Shown: piece after piece, positions 23,969 through 33,049 of the stretch
Numbering within the stretch: the first letter of the stretch is position 1
How the letters are laid out: each line of letters begins with the position of its first letter
Assembly: GCA_021799435.1 (NCBI GenBank)
Contig: JAJZAN010000008.1
Span: forward strand, 1 to 62,408
DNA from: Bacillota bacterium
GTDB lineage: Bacteria > Bacillota > Sulfobacillia > Sulfobacillales > Sulfobacillaceae
DNA: 62,408 bases
Direction of reading: 5' to 3'
Notes under the pieces: model-generated
Told to the model about the DNA's origin: nothing
The model's database searches: none
The model's input: only the letters and a program-made list of their open reading frames with translations
Program-made: the position numbers and the translations under genes

Positions 23969-24172
23969 ATGGCAGACACAGAGCCCGCTGTGGAACAGCT
24001 ATTAACGGCTCAGGAGGTTGCGAAGGAGCTTCGGGTGTCGGACGCAACGGTCATTCGTTGGTGTCGGAGTGGAAAACTACCGGCCCTCAAAGCGGGTAAG
24101 GCGTGGCGTATATCGCAAGAGGATCTGCGCCAGTGGAAGCAGCGCCATCGCTCTATCGGGGTGGAGGCATGA
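23969..24172 (+). CDS. Excisionase/MerR-like HTH protein in the par operon
   Basis: 67 residues from ATG 23969 with AAGGAGGGGG. LLTAQEVAKELRVSDATVIRW then CRSGKLPALKAGKAWRI and EDLRQW is the standard winged-helix of the helix_turn_helix_17/excisionase group. Stop overlaps parA. Probably autoregulates the par operon, replacing the N-terminal HTH found in some large ParA proteins. Confidence 0.8.
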   Translation: MADTEPAVEQLLTAQEVAKELRVSDATVIRWCRSGKLPALKAGKAWRISQEDLRQWKQRHRSIGVEA

Positions 24173-24885
24173 TTATCACCATACACAACGCCAAAGGCGG
24201 CGTAGGAAAAACCACAACGACCATCAACTTAGGGGTAAACCTGGCTGCGGCGGGTCAGCGCGTGCTCATCATTGATGGAGATCGCCAACATAACGCGACG
24301 TTCGGTCTAGGGTGCGACCCGCAACCCGGTGTTTACAATTGGATCGTAGAGGGGCGCTTTGAACCTGTTTCGGTGCGTCCTACCCTTGATCTATTACCCA
24401 GCGCTCGCAAACCCTCGTGGTGGGAACAATCGACCCTCGATGTCGTGACTCGGCGCTTTCGGGAACTGCCGGCTTACGATTGGATTATCGTCGATACCAA
24501 CCCATCTCAAAGCGATTGGGTCGATAGTGTGTTGAAAATCAGCGATGCGATTCTTATCCCGGTGGACTTCGGCCTATATGCGGTGGCGGGTGTCTCCGAA
24601 CTCATCGAGGATTTGGACAGCTCGCGTATTATTGGCCTCGTACCCGTGCGCTACGATCTCCGGAATAACGTGTCCATTGAACTTTTAGAGCAACTGAAGC
24701 ACATGGGCGGTAGCTTAGTCTCCCCACCGATTCGCATCAGTGTCGATGTGGAACGCGCGGCCGCCAGAGGACAGTCGATGGCGGAATACAATCCCCGGTC
24801 CAAAATGGCTGAGGATTACGTGACTTTAACGGAATGGATGGTGACGACCCTTGCCGAGAGAATCGAAAAGCACCCCCATCGGTGA
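24169..24885 (+). CDS. parA: ParA partition ATPase (small type Ib-like)
   Basis: 238 residues. Deviant Walker A KGGVGKTT at residues 9-16, Walker A' DGDRQ (about 37), Walker B-like WIIVDTNPSQSD. No N-terminal HTH, so a short ParA; the HTH is supplied as a separate upstream protein. ParA-ATP binds nucleoid DNA and moves ParB-parS complexes. Overlaps parB by 35 bp. Confidence 0.9.
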   Translation: MIITIHNAKGGVGKTTTTINLGVNLAAAGQRVLIIDGDRQHNATFGLGCDPQPGVYNWIVEGRFEPVSVRPTLDLLPSARKPSWWEQSTLDVVTRRFRELPAYDWIIVDTNPSQSDWVDSVLKISDAILIPVDFGLYAVAGVSELIEDLDSSRIIGLVPVRYDLRNNVSIELLEQLKHMGGSLVSPPIRISVDVERAAARGQSMAEYNPRSKMAEDYVTLTEWMVTTLAERIEKHPHR

Positions 24886-25846
24886 ACGCCTTGGAAACTT
24901 GGGATTGGGGGACAAGCTCAAAAAGGTCCACGAACAACCGCGGGCCTTGGATAGTGTAACCGAGGAGGACCTGCCCGAAACAGTGGAATCCCGCCCCAAT
25001 GTGTTGGACATTCCGTTGGATCAAATTTTTGTCGGCGGCGTCAATGTGCGTGAGATCGATGATACCGACCCCGATATTGCAGAACTGGCAGACAGCATTC
25101 AAGCCTCCGGGCTCTTACAGCCGATTCGCGTGGCTCCCGAGCTTGACGGTTATCGCCTCATTGCAGGAGAGCGCCGGTACCGCGCGGTGAAAATGCTAGG
25201 ATGGGCAACCATTACCGCCGTAATTACCGATGCGGATGAGACCCAACGTGTGGTTGAAATGGTTGTCGAGAATGTGCAGCGCAAGGACTTGGAATTGTGG
25301 GAGGAGGCGGAAGCCTACAAACGCCTTCTAAATCTGGGGCTCAGTCTCGGTGAAGTTAGCAAACGCATCGGCAAGCCAAAAAGCACGCTCTCGGTTATTC
25401 TCAAACTGACCTCTCGGGCGGACATCCGAGCCGGACTTAAGTCCCGCGCCATCCCCAGCTGGTCAATGGCGAAAGCCCTAAACCCTCTCTTAGATGAGGA
25501 CGCCAACGAGTACGAGCCAGGCGCCATGGCCGAAGCGATCGAATACATCCGCAAGCACAGCCCTACGGTCTTGCAAATGGCCGAATGGGTTCGTGATCGC
25601 AAGGAGCGTGGACTCCACCAAGAGGAGCTCAAAAGGCGTACGACGACCAGCTTTCTTAAGCGTGAGGTGGACCATTTTACAGACCTTCGGACACGCCAGT
25701 TACCCAAGCTCTCCCATGTTGAACGGCAAGCGCTCCGTGAGTTGTTGCAAGATCAGATTCGGTATATAGATGCGATGGACTCTACCAACGGTGAGTCCTC
25801 TCCTCCTACCCCATCCGTTTCTTCTGAGGAGGAGCCCAATGGCTGA
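24851..25846 (+). CDS. parB: ParB/Spo0J-type centromere-binding CTPase
   Basis: 331 residues from TTG 24851. ParB core: IADLADSIQASGLLQPIRV-like segment (AELADSIQASGLLQPIRV), the nucleotide-binding GERRYRA at about residue 106, ENVQRKDL, then an HTH (GEVSKRIGKPKSTLSVIL). This fits chromosomal-type ParB which loads at parS palindromes and slides. Three parS-like sites occur in the window (1714, 12741, 23734). Confidence 0.9.
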   Translation: MPRESKSTPIGERLGNLGLGDKLKKVHEQPRALDSVTEEDLPETVESRPNVLDIPLDQIFVGGVNVREIDDTDPDIAELADSIQASGLLQPIRVAPELDGYRLIAGERRYRAVKMLGWATITAVITDADETQRVVEMVVENVQRKDLELWEEAEAYKRLLNLGLSLGEVSKRIGKPKSTLSVILKLTSRADIRAGLKSRAIPSWSMAKALNPLLDEDANEYEPGAMAEAIEYIRKHSPTVLQMAEWVRDRKERGLHQEELKRRTTTSFLKREVDHFTDLRTRQLPKLSHVERQALRELLQDQIRYIDAMDSTNGESSPPTPSVSSEEEPNG

Positions 25847-26021
25847 TGTTGTCATTGACACGGACTTTGCCCATATTACGGTTGTCGCGAAGGACAACGA
25901 GACAAGGGAGTTCCTCCTCGAGCATGCGCTTCACATGCTGATAGCAGAATATCGGCACCAATACGGACCCGATGCGGCTAAAGCTGTGTTGGCAAAATTG
26001 CAGGGATATCACGGTCGATAA
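25839..26021 (+). CDS. Small protein, 60 residues, unknown
   Basis: ATG 25839 with GAGGAGGAG, overlapping the end of parB. Begins MADVVIDTDFAHITVVAKD, then a helix (FLLEHALHMLIAEYRHQYG). Last gene of the par operon before a strong terminator. No family recognised. Confidence 0.55.
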   Translation: MADVVIDTDFAHITVVAKDNETREFLLEHALHMLIAEYRHQYGPDAAKAVLAKLQGYHGR

Positions 26022-26042
26022 TCGGTAGACGATCCATTCGGG

Positions 26043-26067
26043 GAAGCCCTTCAAAGGGCTTCTTTTT
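26043..26067 (+). terminator. Strong terminator of the par operon
   Basis: GAAGCCC-TTCAAA-GGGCTTC followed by five T. Confidence 0.9.
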
Positions 26068-26077
26068 GTCGCACAAA

Positions 26078-26103
26078 AGTAGCATAAATTGATTATTTGT
26101 AAC
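26078..26103 (+). promoter_or_regulatory. Shared upstream element, T4SS pilin operon copy
   Basis: AGTAGCATAAAT, 8 bp, TGTAAC. Same layout as elements at 37088, 40874, 46213 and, on the minus strand, 55054. Lies about 90 bp before the pilin-like gene. A plausible -10 (TAAAAT) follows at about 26124. Confidence 0.45.
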
Positions 26104-26191
26104 ACCAAAGACGAAACCTGCGCTAAAATATGGGTGTAACGCAGAATAATGTTGTGCTTCGTTATCTGTGATTAAGGAGAGGATGACCACT

Positions 26192-26647
26192 ATGGTTTGG
26201 AATCGAGAACCGCGCCGCAAGGCTCGCGAATTGACTTCGAGCGCTCAAACGGGCGTTCCTGATGATGAAGCTACGCCCTCCCGCTTTCACCGATGGGCGG
26301 TAAAGTATGGCCCTGCCGTTCCGGCGATGTTTGTGGGTGCATTAATCGTATCGCATGCGACCTTCGCAGCAACTGGAAGTAACCCCACAAGTGTCCAGCC
26401 CGTGAGTGTTAAGACCACCGTCGTAGGCCTGTTGACGTGGATCACGGGGATTTGCTCGACGGCTTTAGGCGGGTACGCCGCTATTCATTTCTTTGCCCAT
26501 TCCAGCCGACTGATGGCCGGCGCGCATAATCCCCAAAAGCGTCAACTCGCCATTGAAGGCTTTGGTTGGACTGGCTTGGCAGCGGTTGTTGGATTTGGGA
26601 TTACGGCGGTTCTCGGCATCTTGGACGGCGCGGCTCAGCATCTCTAA
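26192..26647 (+). CDS. T4SS pilin-like VirB2/TrbC-type protein
   Basis: 151 residues from ATG 26192, about nine bases after AAGGAGAGG; ATG 26183 also possible. After a basic N-terminus a hydrophobic segment ends AATFAAT-like (VSHATFAATG), consistent with a signal peptide cleavage, followed by two membrane spans (VGLLTWITGICSTALGGYAA and GLAAVVGFGITAVLGIL). Two spans after a signal is the pattern of VirB2/TrbC pilins. First gene of the T4SS core operon. Confidence 0.6.
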   Translation: MVWNREPRRKARELTSSAQTGVPDDEATPSRFHRWAVKYGPAVPAMFVGALIVSHATFAATGSNPTSVQPVSVKTTVVGLLTWITGICSTALGGYAAIHFFAHSSRLMAGAHNPQKRQLAIEGFGWTGLAAVVGFGITAVLGILDGAAQHL

Positions 26648-26662
26648 AATGGAGGCCCACGA

Positions 26663-27028
26663 ATGGTGACGATATCCGGTCCCAGCGGCCAACAAATTGT
26701 GGTGGACCCGGGCCATCTTCAGCAGCAAATCATCGCCTATCAACAGTTCGCTCAAGAACAGGCGCTGCAATTGGGAACGGTTCCTCCTTCTACGCAAGCC
26801 ATGTTGGGGTCTACGGGCACAGCCTTGGTCGGTATTGCCACGAGCCTCAGCATGCTTGCCATGTTTATCGCACTGTTCCGCCTCATGTCCAATGCGCATA
26901 AGCCAATGCAGCGTCAACAGAGCATGATGATGTTGGCCGACTCCTCGTTTGTCTTAGTTCTCCTGTTCGGCATTACAACCGTCGTTGGGATCTTCGCGTC
27001 GTTCTACCTACACGCGGGTGGGCTATAG
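26663..27028 (+). CDS. T4SS-associated two-span membrane protein
   Basis: 121 residues, ATG 26663 after GGAGGCC. Two membrane helices (TALVGIATSLSMLAMFIALF and FVLVLLFGITTVVGIFASFYL) separated by a short basic loop. No recognised family, but its place between the pilin-like and PrgI/VirB3-like genes suggests a small channel subunit. Confidence 0.5.
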   Translation: MVTISGPSGQQIVVDPGHLQQQIIAYQQFAQEQALQLGTVPPSTQAMLGSTGTALVGIATSLSMLAMFIALFRLMSNAHKPMQRQQSMMMLADSSFVLVLLFGITTVVGIFASFYLHAGGL

Positions 27029-27083
27029 CCTCTGAGTTAGGACTTTGAACCGTGTATTGTAGGCCCCGCCAAGAAATGGAGTG

Positions 27084-27569
27084 ATGGGTACGGAAGCACT
27101 CACGTTGATGGAGTTGCGCCATGAAGAAAAGATTTTTGGAAACAAGCTGTCCATTCGCCAGGTAATGTACCTGGCGGGTGGGCTTGCTGGCATAGGAGCG
27201 ATTATGGGCGGAACATATGGGCTGAATCGGGTGTTGTCGATTGCACCTCCGCTAATGCACGACATCCTCTGGGGCGTGGGCGGGCTGTTATCGCTCATCC
27301 CCCTGATCGGATCCCTGATGATGGCGTTTGTTCCAGCGCTCGGGGTATGGAAGATTCCAGGCCCTACATTGGCAAGCGATGACGATGGCGTTACGCCCCC
27401 GATTCGGCTCGATCAGTGGTGGGCCATTCGCCGCGCTCATCGGTCGCGCACGCCGATTCTTCCGTACCGCCGCACACGAGCCTTGGCCGGCGAGGGCTTT
27501 ACGTTCCTCGGCGAGGTCGCTGCTCCAACGTCTTCGGCGCTGATATGGGAGGACGGTGAAGAGAAATAA
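27084..27569 (+). CDS. PrgI/VirB3-like T4SS membrane protein
   Basis: 161 residues, ATG 27084 (GTG 27081 also possible). An N-terminal EEKIFGNKLSIRQVMYLAGG leads into two closely spaced membrane spans ending by residue 90, the PrgI/TcpE-type arrangement; a cytoplasmic tail follows. PrgI/VirB3 proteins anchor VirB4. Start of the next gene overlaps its stop. Confidence 0.55.
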   Translation: MGTEALTLMELRHEEKIFGNKLSIRQVMYLAGGLAGIGAIMGGTYGLNRVLSIAPPLMHDILWGVGGLLSLIPLIGSLMMAFVPALGVWKIPGPTLASDDDGVTPPIRLDQWWAIRRAHRSRTPILPYRRTRALAGEGFTFLGEVAAPTSSALIWEDGEEK

Positions 27570-28363
27570 TGTGGATATTGGTAATCGCGGCTGTCCCTAT
27601 GGTCGCCATGGGTATCGGCATTATCCGCATTAGCCGGATGGCCGGGCAACACGGGGTCTTTGGGTTGGCAGACCGGGTTCATCGGGCCTCAACCGCTCAA
27701 GAATATCTCTTGGTTCAGGGAATCAATAACGGTGTCATTGATTTAGGCAGCCATGAGTATCGCGCCATCGTGCGCGTGGACCCGCTGAACTTTTGGCTTC
27801 TGAGCAAGGAGGAGCAAGACCGAATCCAGAATTTGTGGCGTCTGTTTCTCGATTCCCAACGGGATCCCTTTACGATTTTTTCCTTGGCGCGCCGCGTCGA
27901 TGTCCTCGAACCTCTGCAGGATTGGACGACACCGATGCCACGGCCTGACCGCTCTCCCTCCCAAGTGTCCCCAATGTCCCTGCCGTTGCAGTCATACTAC
28001 GCGATGGTGGCTGAGAATGTTGCACAGCATGTGGAAGCTGTGGGACTCCTGACCCACACGTACTACCTCGTGCTCCACTGGCGTCCAACTGAGAAGATGA
28101 TGGGACGCACCTCAAGCTTTCAGGAAGCGGCCACCAAGTCGCTTATCTTACGGCAGCAGGAAGTGGTTTCCCAGCTTCACCGCATGGGTCTCAAGGCTAC
28201 GCCCCTCTCCACGACGGAGAGCTTGCAGCTTCTCTTTGACGTGTACAACCGGGATCGCGCCCGGACCACTCAAGTGAAGGACCTGGCATCGAGCGGGGTT
28301 GCCACGCTGTATACCACCGCTCCCCGGCATGCATCTACGGATGAGTCTACCGCGGAATCGTAA
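27569..28363 (+). CDS. VirB4 N-terminal-domain-like protein
   Basis: 264 residues. A short membrane span (WILVIAAVPMVAMGIGI), then NNGVIDLGSHEYRAIVRVDPLNFWLL and QNLWRLFLDSQRDPFTIF. That strand-helix pattern matches the N-terminal domain seen in Gram-positive VirB4/TrsE-type proteins. Here it is encoded separately from the ATPase gene that follows at 28421. A split VirB4 is inferred from similarity of pattern only. Confidence 0.55.
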   Translation: MWILVIAAVPMVAMGIGIIRISRMAGQHGVFGLADRVHRASTAQEYLLVQGINNGVIDLGSHEYRAIVRVDPLNFWLLSKEEQDRIQNLWRLFLDSQRDPFTIFSLARRVDVLEPLQDWTTPMPRPDRSPSQVSPMSLPLQSYYAMVAENVAQHVEAVGLLTHTYYLVLHWRPTEKMMGRTSSFQEAATKSLILRQQEVVSQLHRMGLKATPLSTTESLQLLFDVYNRDRARTTQVKDLASSGVATLYTTAPRHASTDESTAES

Positions 28364-28420
28364 AGCCGGCTGGCTGGCATATGACTGACGAGGATTTTTT
28401 GAACGGAGGCTGATGATTTC

Positions 28421-30382
28421 ATGAGGATTAAGAAGCACAAGGAGACCGATAAGCCGGAAGCCTCAAAGGGCAAGAAGCGTTCCCCTGGGCAAGCGCCGAG
28501 CGATTTGCCCGACCTTGCCGCTAACGTGCCCACGTTGCAAGACATCTTGGCACCGGACGGGTTTGACCGCTCCCGTATGGACGTGTTTCGCATGGGGCGG
28601 TATTGGATTCGCTCCCTCTTTTTAACAGCCTTCCCCCGTTCGGTCGACGTGGGCTGGCTGGGTCCGTTTCTGCAAACCAACGCGGACATTGATTTAGCAA
28701 TCCACGTTTTGCCGCTGGAAGGACGCGCGGCCACGGATGCACTCACACAAATTATCTCCCGGTTGGAGGCTGAACGCGGACTAAGCGACGGCAGCTTGCA
28801 TATGGTGCAAGAGCTCGACACGGCAATTCAAGATTCGTGGGCTACCCGCGACCGCCTTCAAAAGAACTATGCGCGTCTCTATCATGTCTCTGTAGTGGCC
28901 AATCTCTACGCCACGACCATGGAAGAATTGGACGACGAGCAAACCGTCCTTGAGGGAGAGATGGCTCGGAGCCACATTCACATGCGCTATGCGGAGGGCC
29001 GGATGGACGATGGATTCTTGGCAGCCGGCCCTTTAGGCGTGAACTTGGTGAATGACACCTATCGTCTCATGGACTCGTTTGCCCTCTCAACGACCTTTCC
29101 GTTTACCACTGCGGACCTCTCGCATCCTGGGGGCTATCCCATTGGCCTGAATCTCCAAACGGGATCGGCGGTCTTTTATAATCCGGCAGACCCGCGCTTG
29201 GAAAATCGGAACATGGTCCTCTACGCTACATCAGGCGCTGGCAAAACCTCCTCTGTCCGTGTGCTGATTGGCCGCGAAGCTGTTAAAGGCATTCAAACGG
29301 CCATATTGGATCCAGAGGGTGAATACGAACCCGTAATTCAGGCGCTTGGCGGGCAAATTGTTCATATCGGTTCCCCCGACTCCATATTGAATCCGTTGGA
29401 GTTGTGGCCGCAAGAAGAGGACGATGGCACTCTCACGGTGCGGTTTGACGAGAAGATTCTCGACTTCATCACGCTCTTGCGGCTGATGATGGACCCGGAG
29501 CTCAAAGGACACCTGACACCAAGCGACGAGATTTTGGCTGAACGAGCGTTGCGTATGGAATATGAACGCCGGGGAATCTCGGATGATCCGGACTCTCTCT
29601 TTGAGATGGGTCGTTACTTGGATGAAGGCGCCGGACAAATGCATCAGGCGCGTCGGCGAAAGGCGATGCCGACCTTGTCCGATTGGTATGAGACGTTTTG
29701 CAAGTTGGCTGAGGAAAAGCACCTCGAATCCCGCATTCCCAACGAGTTCCCGCGCTTTCTGCGCGGCCAAGCTCTGGGATTCTTCGATGGTGAGTCCACT
29801 GTCGATTTGCATTCAGCCCCAATCGTTGCTTTTGACACATTGCTCTTGGAGAATAAAGTGGCGCGTCCGATCGGCATCCAAGTCGCGCTTAACTGGCTGT
29901 GGCAGTCGTTTGTCCTTGCGCGGCCGTCAGTCGCCAAGCGTGTCATTATTGATGAGGCGTGGCAGTTTGTAGACTATGAGCCGACAATGGATTTTTTGGA
30001 AACGTTGGTTCGCCGCGTCCGAAAGCGCAATGCCGGCGTGACCATTATTAGTCAAGACTATCGGCGTTTTGCTGGCCATCCGAAGACTCAGGCCATCAAT
30101 ACGAATTGCAGCACTCAGTTCTTCCTCAAGCAAAAGCCGGGAGACTTGGACTTGCTCCGCGAGGCGTTTGAGCTGTCTGATGGCGAAGTCGCGTTCCTCA
30201 AGCAAACAGACCCGGGCACCGGGCTGTTGCGAATTCCCAACCTCTCGGTGGGGGTAAAAATCGTGCCAGCGCCAGCCGAGATGTCGTGGGCCTTTGCCGC
30301 TCCCACGCGCAGCCGTCCACGCCGGTCTTCCGCTACATCGAATGAAAGTCCTGTTCCGGATGCGGAGGAGGTGGTTTCGTGA
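28421..30382 (+). CDS. virB4: VirB4-type T4SS ATPase
   Basis: 653 residues, ATG 28421 with CGGAGG. Walker A SGAGKTS at about 270-277 (ATSGAGKTSSVRVL) and Walker B RVIIDEAWQF at about 506-515; FVRRVRKRNAGVTIISQD and the final KQTDPGTGLL are typical of VirB4/TraE. It powers assembly and substrate transport. Coupled by overlap to the VirB6-like gene. Confidence 0.9.
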   Translation: MRIKKHKETDKPEASKGKKRSPGQAPSDLPDLAANVPTLQDILAPDGFDRSRMDVFRMGRYWIRSLFLTAFPRSVDVGWLGPFLQTNADIDLAIHVLPLEGRAATDALTQIISRLEAERGLSDGSLHMVQELDTAIQDSWATRDRLQKNYARLYHVSVVANLYATTMEELDDEQTVLEGEMARSHIHMRYAEGRMDDGFLAAGPLGVNLVNDTYRLMDSFALSTTFPFTTADLSHPGGYPIGLNLQTGSAVFYNPADPRLENRNMVLYATSGAGKTSSVRVLIGREAVKGIQTAILDPEGEYEPVIQALGGQIVHIGSPDSILNPLELWPQEEDDGTLTVRFDEKILDFITLLRLMMDPELKGHLTPSDEILAERALRMEYERRGISDDPDSLFEMGRYLDEGAGQMHQARRRKAMPTLSDWYETFCKLAEEKHLESRIPNEFPRFLRGQALGFFDGESTVDLHSAPIVAFDTLLLENKVARPIGIQVALNWLWQSFVLARPSVAKRVIIDEAWQFVDYEPTMDFLETLVRRVRKRNAGVTIISQDYRRFAGHPKTQAINTNCSTQFFLKQKPGDLDLLREAFELSDGEVAFLKQTDPGTGLLRIPNLSVGVKIVPAPAEMSWAFAAPTRSRPRRSSATSNESPVPDAEEVVS

Positions 30383-32634
30383 CGGTCGCCCGTTCGCTTC
30401 TCCGGCGTTGGCGTTGGCTCCTCTTGATCGGGATTCCTGTGGCGGGGATGGCTGTGCCCACGTTCGCGTTTGCTATGACAAGCCCGTTTGGTTCCGGTGC
30501 GGGCCAACAGGCGTATCAAACTGCTCTCAACAATTTGGGGTGGGTGCAGCAAACGATTGTTAGCATTGTCACGTTCTTTGTGAACGCCGTGCTGTCTATC
30601 ACAGGCTTGCACCATACGAGTCAGCTGGTTTTTGGCGTCAAGCCGACGGCGCTCCCGGGGTTTGGCGCATGGCCTTCGGGTTGGTGGTCGCTCGTCATTA
30701 CCCCAGTCGTCACCGCGATGCAAGCGCTCTCTCTATTAGCAGCCGTCAGTATTCTCGCGGTTATGGCGATTCAATACTTTCTCAGCGCTGGCATCAATCC
30801 CGAAGCTCGTATGGCATGGAGTACTGCGCTCATGCACTTTATTGGCGCGGCCGGCCTTGTCGCCCTATTCCCGCTTCTTATGCAGTGGCTGTTCTACATC
30901 AACAAGGGCCTTGTGGCGTTGTTTGCGAGTCTCGCGGGGCAGACCGTCTCGTTCTTTCACCTGCTCCCGGTACCGAATGGTTCTGCGGGGTTTTGGGGCT
31001 GGTTTATCATCACCCTGATTCTTGTGGGTATTACGCTTTGGATCAATCTCTTCTTCATGTTTCGGGCGTTGACGCTGGCGTTGCTAGCGGCATTTGGGCC
31101 GCTCTTGGGCGGTATCACCTTTCTCCATCCCAGTTTCGCTCGGATCGGCTTGCAATATTGGCGGGAATTAGCTCTGGGTATCTTTGAGCAGTCCTTTATG
31201 GCGGCGGTGCTCATGATGTTTTTTCGTGCGTACACGCTGACGGGTTCTGGCACAAGTTGGATTCTCATTGCGGCCTTCGCGATCATGATTCCGACGCTCA
31301 CCAATATGTTTCGCGGGCTATTTGGCCAAGGCGTGATGGGCGGCCGTTCGGCCTTCATGGCTGCGATGGGCGCTGGTGCCGTGCTTGGGGCGATGGATTT
31401 GGCACGGCAGACGTCTCACGCCATTAGCGGGCGCTCTGGTTCCGGGCAGGCTGCGTCGAAGTCTGGTTCCTCGGGCTATGTGGGGAGTGGCGCAGAACCC
31501 GCTTCTACTCCCAGTATTTCAGCTGAGAGCCTTCGAGGTCGGGATGCGCGCGCGGGTCGTTCCGGTCCTCTCACAGGAGTCTCCAACCGATTCGGAAGCG
31601 CAGTCTCTGCGGCGCGTCAGATTGGCGGACGTGTGGGTCATGCAGCGGGAGCGATTACGGGCGGACTCATCGGGGCAGGGGCTGCGGGTATCGCCGGGGC
31701 CGACATCGGTGCGCGACTTGGCGGAGCCGTCGGTAATCGCATGGGTCGTGCGTCAGCAGGTGGTATGCTGGCGGCTGGGGCACTGGGCTCCCAGGTCATT
31801 GGGGCTGGTACGGACACCTTGCGATACCGACGGTCGGCTTCTAACGGGGCGAATGATTCCGTCGTAACGGCGTCTCCCACCGAATCAATGACCAGTTCGT
31901 TTGACGGGAATGTTCAGGAGGCTAATCCCATTCAGCCAGCGTGGAATGTTGTTGATGGCGTGGCTCTGGATGGCTTGAATGCGGCCGCCCATGGTTCGTC
32001 GTCGGAGGCCGGAACGCACTTTCAGGGTTTTGATGCACGGACCAATCCTGATGGGCGACCGGAGCCTACGACCTACAAAGGATTTCTGGGCCAACGGTTG
32101 GTCGGTAGTGCAACAGCGGGTGCGCATGCGCCCACAGCCGGGATGACGGTGGCCGAAGGTCGGCTTACCGCATCCCGTGAAGCGTGGGGGTTGATGGGTG
32201 CCGGTTTGGGGGGCACTACCGGCCAACGTGTGGGTCAAGCGGTGGGCACGGCGGCGTCTATTCGTCAATATCAACAAGTCCGCAACCAGTTTCAGAGTGC
32301 CCCCGATCAAGCAATGAACCAACTGGTTGTGGGCCAAACCCTCTCGATGGTGCAGCACCCGACGCATCGGGAAATGTGGGTGCAGTCGCCCGAAGGGTCG
32401 AAACGAATTGGCGTCGACGCAACACATGCCGATGCGCGAGTGGTGGCGGGGTCCCCGCATATCCAAAACTACGAAGTGGTTGATCTTGCAACACTGAGTT
32501 CCAGTCAAGCACAAAAGGCGGTGACGTTGGACGAAAATCGCGCCTTGGTGCCTGTCGGGGCTGGGTACATCCAACACGCGGATGTGAGCTTGAGTACGGA
32601 CTTCGATGCCATGGTATTTAGTCGCAACGTCTAG
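30379..32634 (+). CDS. VirB6/TrbL-like polytopic T4SS protein
   Basis: 751 residues from GTG 30379 (GGAGGTGG upstream). A signal-like start ending AVPTFAFAM is followed by six to seven membrane spans up to about residue 330. The remainder is a long Gly/Ala/Ser-rich cytoplasmic or surface tail with glycine-zipper-like repeats (GAITGGLIGAGAAGIAGAD). This is the layout of VirB6/TrbL channel subunits of Gram-positive T4SS. Last gene of the 26-32.6 kb operon. Confidence 0.75.
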   Translation: MTVARSLLRRWRWLLLIGIPVAGMAVPTFAFAMTSPFGSGAGQQAYQTALNNLGWVQQTIVSIVTFFVNAVLSITGLHHTSQLVFGVKPTALPGFGAWPSGWWSLVITPVVTAMQALSLLAAVSILAVMAIQYFLSAGINPEARMAWSTALMHFIGAAGLVALFPLLMQWLFYINKGLVALFASLAGQTVSFFHLLPVPNGSAGFWGWFIITLILVGITLWINLFFMFRALTLALLAAFGPLLGGITFLHPSFARIGLQYWRELALGIFEQSFMAAVLMMFFRAYTLTGSGTSWILIAAFAIMIPTLTNMFRGLFGQGVMGGRSAFMAAMGAGAVLGAMDLARQTSHAISGRSGSGQAASKSGSSGYVGSGAEPASTPSISAESLRGRDARAGRSGPLTGVSNRFGSAVSAARQIGGRVGHAAGAITGGLIGAGAAGIAGADIGARLGGAVGNRMGRASAGGMLAAGALGSQVIGAGTDTLRYRRSASNGANDSVVTASPTESMTSSFDGNVQEANPIQPAWNVVDGVALDGLNAAAHGSSSEAGTHFQGFDARTNPDGRPEPTTYKGFLGQRLVGSATAGAHAPTAGMTVAEGRLTASREAWGLMGAGLGGTTGQRVGQAVGTAASIRQYQQVRNQFQSAPDQAMNQLVVGQTLSMVQHPTHREMWVQSPEGSKRIGVDATHADARVVAGSPHIQNYEVVDLATLSSSQAQKAVTLDENRALVPVGAGYIQHADVSLSTDFDAMVFSRNV

Positions 32635-32667
32635 CTTTCGTAGGGACAGCGAGTAACGGACGTTTCC

Positions 32668-32696
32668 TTGATCGCATAGACCGTGTGTGCTAAAGT
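32668..32696 (+). promoter_or_regulatory. Promoter for candidate antitoxin RNA
   Basis: TTGATC (32668-32673), 17-bp spacer, TAAAGT (32691-32696). It points toward the 3' end of the minus-strand toxin ORF. Confidence 0.55.
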
Positions 32697-32701
32697 CAAG
32701 A

Positions 32702-32835
32702 TACAAAGGAGCCGAGGTTGCGCCCTCGACTCCCCGGTACAGCGCCCGAGAGGGTGGCTTATTCCCGGAAACTTATTCGATACCGAAGAACCGCCGACCT
32801 AACTGGGCAGTCAGGGGCGGTTCTTCTGGTTAACA
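32702..32835 (+). ncRNA. Candidate type I antitoxin RNA
   Basis: A transcript from the 32668 promoter would run through and end at the hairpin 32786-32825, overlapping the 3' end of the toxin ORF (stop at 32811-32813) on the opposite strand. This is the arrangement of Bacillus txpA/ratA and bsrG/SR4-type loci, where toxin and antisense RNA overlap at a shared terminator. A TTG-started 68-codon frame with AAAGGAG exists in the same RNA, but it is probably fortuitous. Confidence 0.5.
32786..32825. terminator. Bidirectional terminator shared by toxin mRNA and antisense RNA
   Basis: AAGAACCGCC/GGCGGTTCTT 10-bp outer stem with an inner CCTGACTG/CAGTTAGG pairing. It overlaps the last codons of the toxin gene. 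Confidence 0.7.
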
Positions 32836-32900
32836 GCGATAATCGCCACGACGAGCGTTGCCAATGCAACTGCAAACGTGAGACCTTGCCATGTCACCAT
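32811..32900 (-). CDS. Putative holin-like type I toxin, 29 residues
   Basis: ATG 32900 with AAAGGGGGTGAGG, stop TGA 32811-32813. The peptide begins MVTWQGLTFAVALATLVVA, has one hydrophobic span and ends with a short polar/basic tail (VNQKNRP). This matches in detail the small putative holin-like toxin family of Bacillota (start M-V/T-x-x-E/Q-x-L, A-x-x-T-L-I/V motif, N-x-K-K-like end). Such peptides depolarise membranes and are silenced by an antisense RNA; one is predicted on the plus strand. Plasmids use these for post-segregational killing. Confidence 0.75.
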   Translation of the reverse strand: MVTWQGLTFAVALATLVVAIIAVNQKNRP

Positions 32901-32951
32901 CGCCTCACCCCCTTTCGGGAGTGAGCCACCCCTGAGCCACTGTACTTGTCT

Positions 32952-32960
32952 ATTATACCA
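32952..32960 (-). promoter_or_regulatory. Extended -10 promoter of the toxin gene
   Basis: TGGTATAAT on the minus strand, with TATAAT at 32952-32957 and the TGn extension. The toxin start is about 50 bp downstream. Confidence 0.6.
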
Positions 32961-33049
32961 ATCCCAACCGGCGCACCCGGTACGATAAGCACAGCATCCC
33001 CGACCGCCCTGTCGGTTTAGTGTATATTTCAGACATGGGAGGGTTGCTG

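Noticed and set aside
32718..32924. 68-codon plus-strand frame with AAAGGAG and TTG start
   Set aside because: It overlaps the holin-like toxin antisense and its codon pattern (Arg/Cys-rich, no fold-like pattern) looks like a shadow. Better explained as part of an antisense RNA.
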